Origin: an uncultured Oscillospiraceae bacterium
GTDB lineage: Bacteria > Bacillota > Clostridia > Oscillospirales > Oscillospiraceae
DNA: 6,214 nt
Assembly: GCA_934630985.1 (NCBI GenBank)
Contig: CAKTXO010000094.1
Span: 1-6,214 of the forward strand
Direction of reading: 5' to 3'
Part shown: positions 1 to 5,146 of the stretch, piece after piece
How positions within the stretch are numbered: position 1 is the stretch's first letter
Layout of the letters: every line of letters begins with the position of its first letter
Made by a program: the position numbers and the translations under genes
The notes under the pieces: model-generated
What the model saw: the letters and a program-made list of their open reading frames with translations, nothing else
What the model was told of the DNA's origin: nothing
The model's database searches: none

Positions 1-76
1 GACAAAAGCGCAACCACTTCCTCTTCTCCGGAAATCCGTCAAAGTTTTTTTCGGATGTCCGGTATTTCGACAGCAT
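1..76 (-). CDS. Possible start of an unidentified gene downstream of spoIIE (partial, runs off the window)
   Basis: On the minus strand, 16 bases after the spoIIE stop, there is an ATG (76-74) preceded by AAAAGGGG with a 5-base spacer. The frame stays open for 25 codons to the window edge. The visible peptide starts MLSKYRTSEKNF and is rich in Lys and Arg; I do not recognise it. In many Firmicutes spoIIE lies upstream of tilS, but the visible residues lack the SGGxDS PP-loop that TilS carries near its N-terminus, so I do not call it tilS. An alternative is a GTG start nearer the edge in another frame, since GGAGAAGAGGAA also resembles a ribosome site. A 25-codon open frame could be chance in GC-rich DNA. 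Confidence 0.3.
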   Translation of the reverse strand, partial: MLSKYRTSEKNFDGFPEKRKWLRFC

Positions 77-92
77 TTGCACCCCTTTTATG

Positions 93-1991
93 CTACCCTG
101 TAGGCAGGCTGACAGGGCGCAGACGGATGACCGCAACCGTGGCATCGTCTTCCGTTCCTACGCAGCCTCTGTCCAGAATTTCCGCCGCCAGCTCCCCAGG
201 CGGCGCATCCGGAGATAGGACAGACTGGTGCTGGATACCCTCTCCATCCACACCGTCGCTGACGAGAATCAGCACTTCTCCCCGGCGAAGGGACAGCTTC
301 TCCACCGTCATCCGGTTTCCTTCCAAAGAAAGACCCGGCGGCGGCGTGGCTGTCCCTATTTTTTCGGTTCCACGGCGGGTGAGCAGCCAGCTGGGCGCCG
401 CCCCCCATTTGAACAGGCTGGCAATGCCCGTGTCCAGCTGCACCTCCGCCAGGTCTACCGTCACCTCCCCGGCGCTGCCCCGAAGTGTCAGAAGACTGTT
501 GAGCGTTTCCAGCGCATCCCCGGCGGGAAATCCCGCCGCCAGCATCTGACGCAGAAGCCCCGCGGCGGTGAAGCCCGCCTGCGCCGCCCCCAGGCCGGTG
601 CCCATACCGTCGCACAGAAGCACATAGTACCGGCACCCGGTGCCGGGAAAGGCGACGCACCGATCCCCGTTGGCCCGCTCCTTTCCCCGGCTCCGGGCGG
701 CGGCCTGCGCCTGAAATTCCGGCAGGGGATGCCGGGCCTTCCGGGGGAGCCCGTCCGCAAGACTTCGCAAATACTCCCCCAGAAACGTATATTGCTGTGC
801 CAACGCCTGCCGGTATTCCAGCAGGCGTTTTCGATTTGCTTCCAGCCCCCGGCGCTGCTCCTGGGCAAGGCGCAGCTGAGGGATGAGCCGCCCCTGCTTC
901 CGGCAGTCCGCCTCCAGGGGGTGCTCCAGGTGCTCCAGGCTCAGGCTCAGCCGCTGGGTGCATCGGCTCCTTGCGGAGCAGGTGCCGCAGGCTCGCTCCT
1001 GTGCCCGCTCCAGCAAAGCCTTGGCATCCACGGCAGGGGGCTCCGTTTCGGTGAGCAGCTGGCGCAGGGTGAAAAACATCTCCGCCCCCACCTCCAGCCG
1101 CACCTGGGCGGCTCCCGTCTCCCCCCGGCGGCGAGGAATCTGAGAGCGGGCAGGCAGCAGAGCCGCCGCCCCGCCCCCCAGCACCAGCCCCGGCAGCACA
1201 TTCCAGTCCCAGATGCCGCAGGCCGCCATCACCGCCACCGCCCCAAAGCCCGGGGCGGCATAATGCTGCCAGCGTTTGTCGAAGGGAATCAGCCGGATGA
1301 ACCAGGCAAGGCACACCGCCGCCGTCATGGGCACCTTCGTCACCTGGGCTAAGTCCAGTCCCAACCCCGCAAGAGCCGCCGCCGGAAAAGCGCCGCTCAC
1401 GCTGAGCAGCCCCGCCGCCACGCACCCGGGATTCACCATGCCCAGGGGAATCTGGGCCAGTGCCAGCGTCGCCAGAGCCCCGATGAGCCAGTCCGTCACC
1501 GGGTCCCGGCACCGGACGGCCTGGGTAAAAAGCATGGCGGTCAGCCCCGTCAGGCCGATGCCCAGGCCGTACAGCAGCGGCGGTGTCCGCTCCTCCAGAA
1601 AAATCCGGAAGCACAGGCCGGTGATGGCTGTAAGGAAGGCGGCGATGGCCGGGATCATCAGGGGTTGGTTCCGGCTTTCCTCCCGCCGTCCTAGAAGCAG
1701 CGCCAGCAGCCCCGCCGAGGCCGCCCAGGCAATTCCCTGCAAGCCCCTGCTGCCCCAGAAGGTGGGGTAGCCCGCCAGTGCCCCCAGGGTGATGAGCACC
1801 GCCCGCCAGCCGGTGAAGCCGCAGATCATCCCCATGGCGATGGGCTGGGGAGAATTGCCCAGGCTGGCCGCCGTCAGAAGAAATCCGCTGCCTCCGTAGA
1901 ACAGAGCCAGCAGCAGCCCCCGAATTCCAGGCTCCAATAGCAGCTGCTCCATCCGCCGGCGTCCCCGCCGCAAATACGCTTCCACCATCAT
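93..1991 (-). CDS. spoIIE: Stage II sporulation protein E (SpoIIE), membrane PP2C-type serine phosphatase, compact form
   Basis: SpoIIE is known to sit at the asymmetric septum and dephosphorylate SpoIIAA-P, which frees sigma F in the forespore; it also interacts with the division machinery. The 632-residue product shows the family layout. Residues about 22-281 contain roughly nine or ten hydrophobic segments. A polar middle part, about 282-440, includes a CxxC...C cluster (C335, C338, C344, possibly C363) and a basic, coiled-coil-like stretch near 365-400. A C-terminal PP2C domain follows, with metal-binding candidates D443 (NGD) and D461 (DGMG), then VSDG (D579) and EDDAT (D616/D617). The 18-residue gap between D443 and D461 fits the family. 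At 632 residues it is about 200 shorter than the roughly 827-residue Bacillus protein, mostly in the middle region. The first of two tandem ATGs is used here: an in-frame TAG lies upstream at 2030-2028 and GAAAGG lies 12 bases before the start. The gene is divergent from the CYTH operon. Confidence 0.93.
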   Translation of the reverse strand: MMVEAYLRRGRRRMEQLLLEPGIRGLLLALFYGGSGFLLTAASLGNSPQPIAMGMICGFTGWRAVLITLGALAGYPTFWGSRGLQGIAWAASAGLLALLLGRREESRNQPLMIPAIAAFLTAITGLCFRIFLEERTPPLLYGLGIGLTGLTAMLFTQAVRCRDPVTDWLIGALATLALAQIPLGMVNPGCVAAGLLSVSGAFPAAALAGLGLDLAQVTKVPMTAAVCLAWFIRLIPFDKRWQHYAAPGFGAVAVMAACGIWDWNVLPGLVLGGGAAALLPARSQIPRRRGETGAAQVRLEVGAEMFFTLRQLLTETEPPAVDAKALLERAQERACGTCSARSRCTQRLSLSLEHLEHPLEADCRKQGRLIPQLRLAQEQRRGLEANRKRLLEYRQALAQQYTFLGEYLRSLADGLPRKARHPLPEFQAQAAARSRGKERANGDRCVAFPGTGCRYYVLLCDGMGTGLGAAQAGFTAAGLLRQMLAAGFPAGDALETLNSLLTLRGSAGEVTVDLAEVQLDTGIASLFKWGAAPSWLLTRRGTEKIGTATPPPGLSLEGNRMTVEKLSLRRGEVLILVSDGVDGEGIQHQSVLSPDAPPGELAAEILDRGCVGTEDDATVAVIRLRPVSLPTG

Positions 1992-2024
1992 TGGTACACC
2001 ACGCCTTTCTTCCAGAATGGCACC

Positions 2025-2057
2025 ATCCTAGCACAGGCGGAAAAATTATGCTGTCGG
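2025..2057 (-). promoter_or_regulatory. Candidate Spo0A-dependent spoIIE promoter
   Basis: Reading the minus strand, CCGACA (2057-2052) and TAGGAT (2030-2025) are separated by 21 bases. A sigma-A promoter with unusually long 21-22 base spacing and a 0A box over the -35 is the known arrangement at Spo0A-activated genes such as B. subtilis spoIIE and spoIIG. The -35 overlaps TGTCGGA (plus strand 2052-2058), one mismatch from the 0A core TGNCGAA. Transcription would start near 2018, just ahead of the spoIIE ribosome site. The hexamers match consensus only moderately, so this remains a prediction. CATAAT at 2050-2045 is an alternative -10 but lacks a good -35. Confidence 0.4.
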
Positions 2058-2080
2058 AATGGAAGTGCTTAGAATGTTTC

Positions 2081-2109
2081 TTGCATCCGGAATTGGTTCG
2101 GTGTATAAT
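2081..2109 (+). promoter_or_regulatory. Sigma-A promoter of the CYTH-exonuclease-aminotransferase operon
   Basis: TTGCAT (2081-2086) and a perfect TATAAT (2104-2109) are separated by 17 bases, the optimal spacing. The predicted start is near 2116, giving a leader of about 24 bases with AAGGAG before the ATG at 2140. No operator-like palindrome is evident, which suggests ordinary housekeeping expression. Confidence 0.82.
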
Positions 2110-2139
2110 GAGGGACAGAAACCAAAAAGGAGCGTCACC

Positions 2140-2709
2140 ATGGGAAGAGAATTCGAACTGAAATATCAGGCGCATAGGGAAGATTTAGAAAAAATTCGGG
2201 TAAAATACGGCTCTTTCCGGGAAATTTCCATGGAGACAACCTATTATGACACCCCCCTGCTTGCCCTCCGGGCCCGCCGCTGGACGCTCCGGCGGCGGCT
2301 GGAAAATGGGGTGTCGGTGTGCACCGTCAAGACCCCTCTGCCCGACGGCAGCCGGGGTGAATGGGAAGTGGAGGCTCCGGATATTTCCGAGGGGCTTCCG
2401 AAGCTCATCGCCCTGGGCGCGCCGGAGGCGCTGGCAGAGCTTGTAAAGGACGGCGCGGCTCCTTTCTGCGCCGCCCGGTTCGTAAGGCTTGCCAAGCTTC
2501 TTCCCACCCAGGACGGCACTGTGGAGCTGGCTCTGGACAAAGGCGTGCTCCTGGGCGGCGGCCGGGAGCTGCCCTTTGCCGAGGTGGAGGTGGAGCTGAA
2601 ATCCGGCAGCGACCGGGCTGCGGAAGCCTTCGCCCAAAACTTGGCAGCGGAGTTTGGACTGGTGCTCCAACCCAAAAGCAAGCTGGCCAGAGCCATGTCG
2701 CTGGTCTGA
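2140..2709 (+). CDS. CYTH domain protein (triphosphate tunnel metalloenzyme fold)
   Basis: The 189-residue product fits a single CYTH domain, the beta-barrel fold of inorganic triphosphatases, thiamine triphosphatases and class IV adenylate cyclases. These enzymes bind a triphosphate in a tunnel lined by basic residues and use acidic residues to hold Mg or Mn. Visible features are the N-terminal ExExK signature (E4, E6, K8), TTYYDT (33-38), basic strands RARR (44-47) and RRR (51-53), K64 in CTVKT, EWEVE (74-78), RFVR (113-116), LDKG (132-135), EVEVEL (148-153) and a C-terminal KSKLAR. The substrate cannot be told from sequence; an inorganic polyphosphate or triphosphate hydrolase is the likeliest role. 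The ATG at 2140 is chosen over an in-frame ATG at 2059 because AAGGAG sits 7 bases before it and the promoter lies between the two. It is first in the operon. Confidence 0.87.
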   Translation: MGREFELKYQAHREDLEKIRVKYGSFREISMETTYYDTPLLALRARRWTLRRRLENGVSVCTVKTPLPDGSRGEWEVEAPDISEGLPKLIALGAPEALAELVKDGAAPFCAARFVRLAKLLPTQDGTVELALDKGVLLGGGRELPFAEVEVELKSGSDRAAEAFAQNLAAEFGLVLQPKSKLARAMSLV

Positions 2710-2733
2710 AATTAACATACGGAGAAAGAGATT

Positions 2734-3417
2734 ATGTTTACATCCCTGTTTGAGAAATACGACCGGCTGGTGCTCTTCGACACGGAAACCACCGGGCTCC
2801 AATACAGCCGGGACGAGATCATCGAGTTCGCCGCCGTGGTGGTAGAGCCGGAAAACGGTGAGCCCAAGGTCACCCGGGAATATGACGAACTGGTGGCTCT
2901 GGCTCCCGGCAGCTTCGTGCCCCCGAAAATCGAGCAGCTCACCGGCATTTCCACCCAGGATCTCCGGGAGCGGGGGCTGTCCAAAACCCGGGTCTGCCGG
3001 GACATCGCCGAACTGATTCAGGGAAACACCTTGCTTCTGGCCTACAACGCCCACTTTGACCTGAGCTTTCTGTTCTACATGCTCCTGCGGGACGGCGACC
3101 CTGCCATCCTGAAGGGGAAGGACAAGCTGGATCTTCTCACGGTCTACAAGGACCGCCACGCCTATCCTCACCGGCTGTGCAACGCCATCGAGGTCTACGG
3201 CCTGACCGGCAAGGTGGTCAACTCCCACCGGGCGGTGGACGATGTGCTGGCCACCGTGGCCGTCATGGCGGAAATGGAAAAGGAAAAGGACGATCTTGTT
3301 CGTTATGTAAACCTATTTGGCTACAATCCCAAGTACGGCGTGGAGGGCAAGCCCATCGGCTCCGTGACCTACAAGGCTCAGCCCTACGACCCCGCCGCGC
3401 CCCTGTACGAGAACTAG
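2734..3417 (+). CDS. DnaQ/PolC-like DEDDh 3'-5' exonuclease
   Basis: The 227-residue product has the three motifs of the DEDDh exonuclease superfamily: Exo I FDTETTG with D16 and E18, Exo II NAHFD with D109, and Exo III HRAVDD with H165 and D170. All five catalytic residues (D16, E18, D109, H165, D170) are present, so it should be an active two-metal 3'-5' exonuclease on DNA or RNA. It stands alone rather than being fused to a polymerase, so it could trim DNA ends, act as an epsilon-like proofreader in trans, or process RNA; the sequence does not decide. The last 40 or so residues, after the exonuclease core, are Tyr, Gly and Pro rich and unassigned. The start has GGAG 9 bases upstream, and the gene follows the CYTH stop by 24 bases. 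Confidence 0.9.
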   Translation: MFTSLFEKYDRLVLFDTETTGLQYSRDEIIEFAAVVVEPENGEPKVTREYDELVALAPGSFVPPKIEQLTGISTQDLRERGLSKTRVCRDIAELIQGNTLLLAYNAHFDLSFLFYMLLRDGDPAILKGKDKLDLLTVYKDRHAYPHRLCNAIEVYGLTGKVVNSHRAVDDVLATVAVMAEMEKEKDDLVRYVNLFGYNPKYGVEGKPIGSVTYKAQPYDPAAPLYEN

Positions 3418-3428
3418 GAGGAAGAATT

Positions 3429-4610
3429 ATGGTAAACCAAAAAGCCTATGCCCTGGGAGCCAACCGCTCCTGCATCCGGGATTTGTTTGAATACGGCCGT
3501 CGGCAGGCCGCCATTGTGGGAGCGGAGAACGTCTACGACTATTCTCTGGGCAACCCCTCCATTCCCGCGCCGCCTCAGGTCAACGAGGCCGTCCGGGCGA
3601 TTCTGGATGACACCGACTCCCTGCTGGTGCACGGCTACACCTCTGCCGTAGGCGATTATGAAGCCAGACGCGCCATTTCCGACGACCTGAACGCCCGCTA
3701 CGGTGCCGCCACGAAGCCGGAGGAATTCTTTCTGGGCTGCGGCGCGGCGCCGGAACTGGTCAGCGTGTTCCGGGCACTGGCAGTGCCCGGGGGAGAGCTG
3801 CTCACCGTGGCGCCCTATTTCCCGGAGTACAAGCCCTTCGCCGAAGAGGCGGAGCTGATTTTCAAGGTCGTGCCCCCGGATGTGCCGGATTTTCAGATCG
3901 ATCTGGAGGCTCTGACCGCCATGCTTACCCCCGCCACCCAGGCGGTGCTTCTGAATTCCCCCAACAATCCCTCCGGCGTGGTGTACACCCGGCAGACCCT
4001 GGAGGCTCTGGCCGCCGTTCTGAGGGAGAAGGCGGCGGCCTTCGGCCATCCCGTTTACCTCATTTCCGACGAGCCCTACCGGGAGCTGGTTTACGGGGTG
4101 GAAGTGCCCTATCTGCCCGCCATCTATCCGGATACCATCATCTGCTACTCCTACTCCAAGTCCCTGTCCCTGCCCGGTGAGCGAATCGGCTACGTTCTGG
4201 TTCCCGGCTCCTGCGCGGACAGTCAGGCGGTCTACGCCGCCGTAGCCGGAGCCGCCCGCTCCTGCGGACATGTCTGCGCCCCCAGTCTGTGGCAGAAGGT
4301 CATCGCCCGGTGCGCTCACCTGCGGCCGGACCTGGTGAGCTACGACCGGAACCGGCAGGCTCTTTATCAGGGGCTGACCGCCGTGGGCTACAAAATGGCA
4401 AAGCCCGACGGAGCTTTTTATCTCTTCATCCAGGCTCCCGGCGGAGATGCCAACAAATTCTCGGATTTGGCGAAAAAAGAGAATCTGCTGCTGGTGCCCG
4501 GTGACGGCTTCGGCTGTCCGGGGTACTTCCGGATCTGCTACTGCGTCAGCTATGATATGATTCAGAGAAGTCTGCCGGTGTTTGAGAAGCTGATCAAGCA
4601 GTTTCCGTAA
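3429..4610 (+). CDS. Class I/II pyridoxal-phosphate-dependent aminotransferase
   Basis: The 393-residue product is a full-length fold-type I aminotransferase of the aspartate aminotransferase superfamily. Visible elements are SLGNPS near residue 39, GYTSAVGDYEAR (69-80), the NSPNNPSG cofactor segment (176-183), DEPYRE (214-219) and the Schiff-base motif YSYSKSLSLPGERIGY with the PLP lysine at K244. The C-terminal small domain includes PDGAFYLF and ends in a substrate-carboxylate arginine region (FRICYCVSY). The amino donor is unknown; aspartate, alanine or aromatic substrates are all possible. The ATG at 3429 is chosen, although the frame opens further upstream, because AGGAGG (3416-3421) lies 7 bases before it. 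That site overlaps the exonuclease TAG stop, indicating tight operon coupling. The protein is cysteine-rich for its class (for example RICYC). Confidence 0.92.
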   Translation: MVNQKAYALGANRSCIRDLFEYGRRQAAIVGAENVYDYSLGNPSIPAPPQVNEAVRAILDDTDSLLVHGYTSAVGDYEARRAISDDLNARYGAATKPEEFFLGCGAAPELVSVFRALAVPGGELLTVAPYFPEYKPFAEEAELIFKVVPPDVPDFQIDLEALTAMLTPATQAVLLNSPNNPSGVVYTRQTLEALAAVLREKAAAFGHPVYLISDEPYRELVYGVEVPYLPAIYPDTIICYSYSKSLSLPGERIGYVLVPGSCADSQAVYAAVAGAARSCGHVCAPSLWQKVIARCAHLRPDLVSYDRNRQALYQGLTAVGYKMAKPDGAFYLFIQAPGGDANKFSDLAKKENLLLVPGDGFGCPGYFRICYCVSYDMIQRSLPVFEKLIKQFP

Positions 4611-4663
4611 GAACTGCTGCGCTCTGAGCACTTCCCATCCAAATGCGCAACTAATAAGTTAGC

Positions 4664-4787
4664 TGTCATTGCGAACCAGTGACCGATGTCACTGGTGTGG
4701 CAATCCGCATCCCCCGAAATGTCAGAATAAGCGACATGATAGGAGAACGGATTGCCACGCCAGTGTGAGCACTGGCTCGCAATGACA
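4664..4787. repeat. MITE/REP-like inverted repeat with nested hairpins
   Basis: The left arm (4664-4707) begins TGTCATTGCGAACCAGTG and ends GTGGCAATCCG. The right arm (4748-4787) is its reverse complement with two substitutions and a 4-base loop-length difference. Each arm also folds on itself through CCAGTG...CACTGG, with loops of 8 and 4 bases, and the centre has ATGTC (4719-4723) facing GACAT (4733-4737). The result is a branched, cruciform-capable structure. Sequences of the type CATTGCGA...GTGGCAATCC are, from memory, dispersed in many copies in diverse bacterial genomes. No transposase and no clear target-site duplication are seen, so it would be non-autonomous. Confidence 0.8.
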
Positions 4788-4805
4788 CGGTTTTTCGACA
4801 GCCTC

Positions 4806-4839
4806 AAAGGCTCCCCTTCATACGGAAGGGGAGCCTTTT
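4806..4839 (+). terminator. Rho-independent terminator-like hairpin after the aminotransferase operon
   Basis: AAAGGCTCCCCTT (4806-4818) pairs perfectly over 13 bases with AAGGGGAGCCTTT (4826-4838) around a 7-base loop, and ends in four T (4836-4839). The A-run on the other side would allow action in the minus direction too. It lies about 195 bases past the aminotransferase stop, beyond the inverted repeat, and is the first good termination signal. It may itself be a copy of a dispersed palindromic repeat, since similar arms recur at 4879-4898. Confidence 0.6.
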
Positions 4840-4847
4840 CCCTCATC

Positions 4848-4898
4848 CGTCTCGCGCTTGCGGGAGACGCGCGAGCCACCTTCCCCCCGTGGGGAAGG
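4848..4898. repeat. GC-rich hairpin pair (palindromic repeat unit)
   Basis: CTCGCGC (4851-4857) pairs with GCGCGAG (4869-4875), and this is mutually exclusive with CGTCTC (4848-4853) pairing with GAGACG (4864-4869). Next, CCTTCCCC (4879-4886) pairs perfectly with GGGGAAGG (4891-4898) around CCGT and is followed by CTTTATG. With the hairpin at 4806-4838 this resembles a compound palindromic repeat of the kind scattered between genes in Clostridia. No coding content. Confidence 0.55.
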
Positions 4899-4974
4899 CT
4901 TTATGCGCACCCCCGGTGACACAGGGCGATGAGGGCATCTGCCCTTACTTATATTTTCCGCGGTTTCGCCCTTC

Positions 4975-4999
4975 TTCCTGCTACTTCCTGCTTTTTCCT
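4975..4999. repeat. Three TTCCT motifs in exact 10-base register
   Basis: TTCCT occurs at 4975-4979, 4985-4989 and 4995-4999; the first two copies extend to TTCCTGCT. The 10-base period is one helical turn and runs directly into the two TTTGTC motifs at 5002 and 5012, which are also 10 bases apart. It could be a phased protein-binding or bent-DNA segment, or a chance feature of a pyrimidine-rich stretch. Confidence 0.45.
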
Positions 5000-5001
5000 C
5001 C

Positions 5002-5020
5002 TTTGTCGAAATTTGTCTAA
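5002..5020 (+). promoter_or_regulatory. Tandem Spo0A-box-like sites upstream of the surface protein gene
   Basis: TTTGTCGAA (5002-5010) matches the 0A box core TGNCGAA perfectly. TTTGTCTAA (5012-5020) has one mismatch and is in the same orientation exactly 10 bases on, the spacing at which Spo0A dimers are known to bind tandem boxes. The pair lies about 45 bases upstream of the -35 at 5065. A 14-base inverted repeat TCTAAA-AG-TTTAGA (5016-5029) overlaps the second box. Activation or repression cannot be told from position alone. Confidence 0.45.
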
Positions 5021-5034
5021 AAGTTTAGAAAATA

Positions 5035-5054
5035 TGTAATTTCTGTAAGTTACA
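5035..5054. promoter_or_regulatory. Imperfect 20-base palindrome just upstream of the -35
   Basis: TGTAATTT (5035-5042) faces AAGTTACA (5047-5054) around CTGT, with seven of eight positions complementary. It ends 10 bases before the TTGACA at 5065, a typical site for a dimeric activator. The regulator is unknown. Confidence 0.4.
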
Positions 5055-5064
5055 GTCGTTTTTG

Positions 5065-5093
5065 TTGACAAAAAGTTGTGTTTATGCTATCAT
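5065..5093 (+). promoter_or_regulatory. Strong sigma-A promoter (extended -10) of the surface protein gene
   Basis: A perfect TTGACA (5065-5070) and TATCAT (5088-5093) are separated by 17 bases, with a TGC extended -10 at 5085-5087. The predicted start is near 5100, giving a leader of about 47 bases. This is among the best promoter matches in the window. Confidence 0.85.
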
Positions 5094-5100
5094 CCAGGCA

Positions 5101-5119
5101 GATCGGCACAGGGCCGGTC
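5101..5119 (+). other. Stem-loop at the predicted mRNA 5' end
   Basis: GATCGGC (5101-5107) pairs with GCCGGTC (5113-5119) as seven base pairs, including one G-U, around a 5-base loop. It would sit at the extreme 5' end of the transcript, a position where hairpins are known to protect mRNA from 5'-dependent decay. The ribosome site AGGAGG (5131-5136) is left free. Confidence 0.4.
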
Positions 5120-5146
5120 TCAGAAACACAAGGAGGAACCTTTACT

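Larger units (their letters stand above)
4611..5146. other. 536-base non-coding region of repeats, terminator and regulatory DNA
   Basis: No credible gene lies here; the open frames seen (for example minus 4562-4879 and plus 5078-5146) either cross the repeats or are upstream extensions without a ribosome site. The left half (4664-4898) is made of palindromic repeat units and a terminator-like hairpin. The right half (about 4946-5100) turns sharply AT-rich and holds phased repeats, 0A-like boxes, palindromes and a sigma-A promoter. The individual parts are listed separately. A weak AGGGC-ATCT-GCCCT hairpin at 4932-4945 is also visible. Confidence 0.8.

Noticed and set aside
1275..1283. Perfect TTTGTCGAA inside spoIIE
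   Set aside because: It is in the middle of coding sequence with no promoter nearby. It is kept as a reminder that single 0A cores arise by chance.
228..1352. Long plus-strand open frame (374 codons) antisense to spoIIE
   Set aside because: Its peptide is low-complexity, rich in Arg, Pro, Gln and Gly, and has no recognisable domain or good ribosome site. It lies wholly opposite a convincing spoIIE and is a typical GC-rich shadow.
2059..2139. Upstream extension of the CYTH protein by 27 codons
   Set aside because: The extra segment covers the promoter and has no ribosome site; the ExExK signature starts right after the ATG at 2140.
88..2175. Minus-strand 695-codon frame overlapping spoIIE in another phase
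   Set aside because: It is extremely rich in Gly, Ala and Pro, runs through the promoter region and has no ribosome site; SpoIIE motifs appear only in the 93-1991 frame.
2185..3228. Minus-strand 347-codon frame opposite the CYTH and exonuclease genes
   Set aside because: It crosses two well-supported genes and their intergenic gap, with no recognisable motif.
3414..4631. Minus-strand 405-codon frame opposite the aminotransferase
   Set aside because: The plus strand has full aminotransferase motifs and an AGGAGG site; the antisense peptide shows no domain and a biased composition.
4664..4787. CRISPR repeat or tRNA-like structure
   Set aside because: There are only two arms in inverted rather than direct orientation and no spacer series; the fold has no anticodon or T-arm signature.
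4562..4879. Minus-strand 105-codon frame across the repeat region
   Set aside because: It runs through the inverted repeat and terminator hairpins and into the aminotransferase 3' end, with no domain; it results from repeat sequence lacking stops.
5078..5146. Upstream extension of the surface protein by 23 codons
   Set aside because: The ATG at 5078 lies between the -35 and -10 elements, so it could not be in the transcript; the ATG at 5147 has AGGAGG and starts a proper signal peptide.
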